Source of the DNA: DASUGM01 sp036274055
GTDB lineage: Bacteria; Acidobacteriota; Vicinamibacteria; Vicinamibacterales; SCN-69-37
Direction of reading: 5' to 3'
NCBI GenBank assembly: GCA_036274055.1
Contig: DASUGM010000364.1
Coordinates: 1-8,904 of the forward strand
Length of the DNA: 8,904 nt
Under the pieces are notes generated by a model. That model ran no database searches. It had not been told where the DNA came from and was given only the letters and a program-made list of their open reading frames with translations. This document shows positions 6,089 to 8,904 of the stretch, piece after piece (within the stretch, counting starts at the first letter, position 1; every line of letters begins with the position of its first letter). Made by a program: the position numbers and the translations under genes.

Positions 6089-8083
6089 ATGAGGAAGTTC
6101 CTATTCGTGATTACGGCGCTCGTGATCGTCGCTGCGGCGACGTTCGGTGCGTGCAATCGATCAACCGGCGGCGGTCAAGCGCAATTGCTCAGTCTGGCTC
6201 AGTCGCGCGGATTGAGCCCTGAAGATGCGGAACGGGCGGTGAAGACATTCGTGCCGCCGGGCGGCCGCGATGAGTTCCTGCTGTTCGCATCCGGAGGCCA
6301 TTCTGGACAGATCCACGTCATCGGCGTGCCATCGATGCGGCTGCTGAAGACGATCGCGGTGTTCACCCCGGAGCCCTGGCAGGGCTACGGCTACGGCGCC
6401 GACTGGTCCGAGGTCGCGCTCGCCGGCGGCGAGGCACCGAAAGATCCACTGCGCTGGGGCGACGCGCATCACCCCGCGCTCAGTGAGACCGACGGCAAGT
6501 ACGACGGCCGCTGGATCTACATCAACGATCGCGCTCACGGACGCATCGGGATGGTCGACCTCGCCGACTTCCGCGCCAAGCAGATCATGCAGGTGCCCAA
6601 CATCCAGACCTCGCATGGCGGCATCTTCGCGACGCCGAATACGAAGTACGTGCACATCTCGTCGAAGGTCCCGGCGCTCAAGGCATGGAACGCGAGCAAA
6701 GGCCAGACGGTGACGTTGAACGATCACCTGAACAAATACGCCGACATCTACCGCGGCTACTCGACGTTCGTGAAGATCGATCCGACGACCGGCCGCATGA
6801 TCCTCAAGGACAGCTTCCAGATCGAGCTGCCGCCGTACACCCAGGACCTCGCCGATTCCGGCAAGGGCGCCAGCGACGGCTACGCGTTCATCAACTCCTA
6901 CAACGCCGAGATGGCGACCGGCGGCATCGAGCAGGGCAGGCCGCCGCTTGAAGTCGGCGCTTCACAGCTCGATTTCGACTACCTGCACATCATCAACTGG
7001 AAGAAGGCCGAGGAGGTCGTCGCCGCCGGCAAGTTCACCGAGATCAACGGCATCCGCGTGATCTCGCTCGATACCGCAGTTGCCGAGGGCCTGCTGCACC
7101 TGGCGCCGGAGCCGCGCAGCCCGCACGGGGTCGACGTCGCGCCCAAGGGCGACTACATCACCGTCGCCGGCAAGCTCGATCCCCACGTCACCGTCTACGG
7201 CATCGACAAGATCAAGGCCGCGATCGAAGCGAAGAACTACGAAGGCAAGGACCGCTACGGCATTCCGATCCTCAAGTTCGACGCCGTCGTCGCCGGGAAA
7301 GTCGAGCTCGGCGCCGGGCCGCTGCACACGCAGTACGACAACCAGGGCAACGGCTACACCAGCCTGTATCTCGAGAGCGCGGTCGCGAAATGGACGCTCG
7401 GCGAGCCGTACCACCCCGCCGACCAGGCCTTCAAACTCGTCGACAAGGTCTCGATTCACTACAACATCGGCCACCTCGCGACCGCCCAGGGCGACACGAT
7501 GGACCCGCAGGGCAAGTACCTGATCGCGATGAACAAGTGGTCGATCGATCGCCACACCAACGTCGGCCCGCTGCACCCGCAGAACTTCCAGCTGATCGAC
7601 ATCTCGGGGCCGAAGATGGCGCTGCTCGCGGACATGCCGATTGGTTTCGGCGAGCCGCACTACGCGCAGATGGTCAAGGCCGACGTCATCAAGGCCAAGG
7701 AGGTCTACGACGCCGGCGTGTCGCCCGAGACGATGCAGAAGAGCCCGACCAGCATCGCCAGCGAGAAGGACGCGCGCATCGTCCGCAAGCCGGGCGTGGT
7801 CGAGGTGTGGATGAATGTCATCCGTAGTCACTTCACGCCAGACATCATCCAGGCCAAGGTCGGCGACCGCATCATCGTCCATCTGACCAACACCGAACGG
7901 ACGCCCGATGCGACGCACGGCTTCGCGGTGCCGACGAAGAACGTGATGGTGAGCCTCGATCCGGGCGAGAGCACCACCGTCGAGTTCGTCGCCGACAAGC
8001 CGGGCACGTTCAGCTTCTACTGCACCGAGTTCTGTTCGGCGCTGCATCTCGAGATGCAGGGCTGGCTGATCGTCGAGAAATAG
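6089..8083 (+). CDS. nosZ: Nitrous oxide reductase, clade II (Sec/lipoprotein-type)
   Basis: This copper enzyme reduces N2O to N2 in the periplasm, the last step of denitrification. The 664-residue product has an N-terminal seven-bladed propeller carrying the CuZ (Cu4S) centre and a C-terminal cupredoxin domain (~565-664) carrying CuA. All seven CuZ histidines can be placed: H127 and H128 (GDAHHP), H176 (TSHGG), H346 (SPHGV), H413 (GPLHTQYD), H462 (NIGH) and H524 (GEPHY). The CuA ligands are H610, C645, C649, H653 and M656 in YCTEFCSALHLEM; spacing equals the Pseudomonas enzyme with an offset of +27. E647 stands where clade I has Trp (main-chain ligand), a clade II trait. The signal peptide has no twin-arginine motif; F-G-A-C22 resembles a lipobox, so the enzyme may be a lipoprotein. 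The start is fixed by GGAGG at 6078-6082, 6 bases before ATG. nosL follows after 14 bp. Confidence 0.97.
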   Translation: MRKFLFVITALVIVAAATFGACNRSTGGGQAQLLSLAQSRGLSPEDAERAVKTFVPPGGRDEFLLFASGGHSGQIHVIGVPSMRLLKTIAVFTPEPWQGYGYGADWSEVALAGGEAPKDPLRWGDAHHPALSETDGKYDGRWIYINDRAHGRIGMVDLADFRAKQIMQVPNIQTSHGGIFATPNTKYVHISSKVPALKAWNASKGQTVTLNDHLNKYADIYRGYSTFVKIDPTTGRMILKDSFQIELPPYTQDLADSGKGASDGYAFINSYNAEMATGGIEQGRPPLEVGASQLDFDYLHIINWKKAEEVVAAGKFTEINGIRVISLDTAVAEGLLHLAPEPRSPHGVDVAPKGDYITVAGKLDPHVTVYGIDKIKAAIEAKNYEGKDRYGIPILKFDAVVAGKVELGAGPLHTQYDNQGNGYTSLYLESAVAKWTLGEPYHPADQAFKLVDKVSIHYNIGHLATAQGDTMDPQGKYLIAMNKWSIDRHTNVGPLHPQNFQLIDISGPKMALLADMPIGFGEPHYAQMVKADVIKAKEVYDAGVSPETMQKSPTSIASEKDARIVRKPGVVEVWMNVIRSHFTPDIIQAKVGDRIIVHLTNTERTPDATHGFAVPTKNVMVSLDPGESTTVEFVADKPGTFSFYCTEFCSALHLEMQGWLIVEK

Positions 8084-8097
8084 GCGGGGAGGACGTC

Positions 8098-8541
8098 GTG
8101 AAGACCCTCCTGGTCGTGCTCGGCGCGGGGTGGCTGGCGGTGGCGTGCGCCACCGCGGCCGGTGGCGGTCCGCCGGCGATCGCGCTCGATCGAACGGTGT
8201 GCCACCGCTGCGGGATGCTGATCAGCGAGCCGATCTACGCCGCCGCTCTCCGCGCGCCGGGCGAGGACGCGCAGGCATTCGATGACATCGGATGCCTGCT
8301 CGCCACGGCCGCCACCCACACCGGGCCCGGGCTCCGCATCTGGGTGCACGACGCCGTCAGCGGCGAGTGGATTGACGGCGCCAGCGCGACGTTCGTCAGC
8401 GCGCCGGGGTTGCGGACGCCGATGGGCGGCGACGTCGTCGCCTTCGCGCATTTTGCCGACGCCGAAGCGCACGCGCGCACACACGAGGGCGCGATGGTGA
8501 CCACGCTGATGGCGCTGCTCGCCGCGCAGGGAGGCCGGTGA
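8098..8541 (+). CDS. nosL: NosL, Cu(I)-binding lipoprotein chaperone for NosZ
   Basis: NosL is an envelope lipoprotein that binds one Cu(I) and, in studied denitrifiers, supplies copper to apo-NosZ. The 147-residue product has a short hydrophobic signal ending L-A-V-A-C17 (lipobox-like), then the family motif CHRCGM (C35, C38, M40). Other conserved NosL blocks are FDDIGC (61-66), SGEWIDGASATFV (88-100) and TPMGGDVVAF (107-116). Length and motif order are normal for the family. The start codon is GTG at 8098, justified by GGGGAGG at 8086-8092 five bases upstream. It lies 14 bp after nosZ and its stop TGA shares its last A with the ATG of the next gene, so the three genes form one operon with translational coupling at the last junction. 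Confidence 0.95.
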   Translation: MKTLLVVLGAGWLAVACATAAGGGPPAIALDRTVCHRCGMLISEPIYAAALRAPGEDAQAFDDIGCLLATAATHTGPGLRIWVHDAVSGEWIDGASATFVSAPGLRTPMGGDVVAFAHFADAEAHARTHEGAMVTTLMALLAAQGGR

Positions 8542-8904
8542 TGAAATCGTCGAGGACATTTTCCGCCGTCGCGGCGTTCGGTGCCGCCGCGCTCGTCGCT
8601 TATGGCGCGACGCTGCCGCTCTGGGTGATGACGATGAGAGCGCCGCAGTATCCGCACGGCCTGCGGCTGTTCGCCTACGGCACCCGGATGACCGGCGACG
8701 TCTCGGAGCTCAGCATCCTCAACCACTACATCGGCATGCCGCCGCTCGAAGCGCCGGCGCTCGAGACGACGCTGTTCCCGTACGGCATCGGCCTGATCGT
8801 CGTGCTCTGCCTGCTCTCGCCGCTGCACGCGATGCTCCGCCGGCTGGCGGTTGCCGCCGCCGCGGCGGCGCCGATCGCGATCCTTGCGGATCTGCAGTAC
8901 CGGC
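8541..8904 (+). CDS. Membrane protein of clade II nos cluster (3' end outside window)
   Basis: The frame is open from the ATG at 8541 to the window edge, giving the first 121 residues. The overlap TGATG with nosL and the Shine-Dalgarno GGGAGG at 8529-8534, six bases upstream, fix the start. A first membrane helix spans about residues 7-30. An extracytoplasmic stretch of ~50 residues follows, with APQYPHGLRLFAYG and ELSILNHYIGMPPLE, and then two more hydrophobic segments (about 77-92 and 98-115). I recall the PQYPxGL and LNHYIGM signature from small membrane proteins next to nosL, nosD or nosZ in other clade II clusters, without an assigned biochemical role. It may correspond to NosB, the membrane protein named as typical of clade II clusters, but I cannot confirm that. 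The Tyr/His/Met-rich external loop could bind copper or haem; this is speculation. Confidence 0.8.
   Translation, partial: MKSSRTFSAVAAFGAAALVAYGATLPLWVMTMRAPQYPHGLRLFAYGTRMTGDVSELSILNHYIGMPPLEAPALETTLFPYGIGLIVVLCLLSPLHAMLRRLAVAAAAAAPIAILADLQYR

Noticed and set aside
6962..8047. Minus-strand frame (361 residues) opposite nosZ
   Set aside because: The nosZ frame on the other strand carries all the metal ligands. The antisense product is a low-complexity shadow.

Overview
The window is GC-rich bacterial DNA, densely coded, with no RNA genes, insertion sequences or CRISPR arrays that I can see. An orphan duplicated FtsX/MacB-type permease paired with a PadR regulator is a hallmark of Acidobacteriota. 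Together with a DUF5695-like protein and a Sec-type clade II nitrous oxide reductase, it suggests a member of that phylum, possibly Vicinamibacteria-like. The lineage is an inference from gene content, not from a marker gene.

Layout. Positions 2-853 (+) are the 3' part of a large secreted-carbohydrate-type protein (DUF5695-like) that begins before the window. It converges tail to tail, 6 bp apart, with a secreted six-bladed Kelch propeller protein on the minus strand (860-1813). Next on the minus strand is the PadR regulator (4465-4806) followed 4 bp later by an 848-residue ADOP-family permease (1914-4460). This is a classic two-gene operon, ending in a strong hairpin at 1876-1911. The 101 bp divergent gap 4807-4907 holds a probable PadR operator/promoter and a degenerate 7-bp tandem repeat. 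Rightward from it runs a C-terminally membrane-anchored RMD1/DUF155-like protein (4908-5978).

From 6089 to the right edge lies the start of a nitrous oxide reductase (nos) operon: nosZ (6089-8083), nosL (8098-8541) and a membrane protein that overlaps nosL by one base and runs off the window (8541-8904+). NosZ is clade II: Sec/lipoprotein-type signal instead of Tat, all seven CuZ histidines and the CuA ligands present, and Glu at the CuA position where clade I has Trp. NosL would deliver Cu(I) to NosZ. The third product carries a membrane-anchored PQYPxGL...LNHYIGM signature and is a candidate accessory factor of clade II clusters. A perfect 8-bp inverted repeat with a 4-bp spacer (core ATGAC-N4-GTCAT) 65 bp before nosZ looks like a Crp/Fnr-superfamily (FNR/DNR/NnrR-type) operator, which would fit control by low oxygen or nitric oxide.

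The most interesting items are the nos operon start with its uncharacterised membrane gene, the dyad upstream of nosZ, and the heptad repeat wedged between the PadR promoter and the divergent gene. I did not find evidence for a wholly new system.
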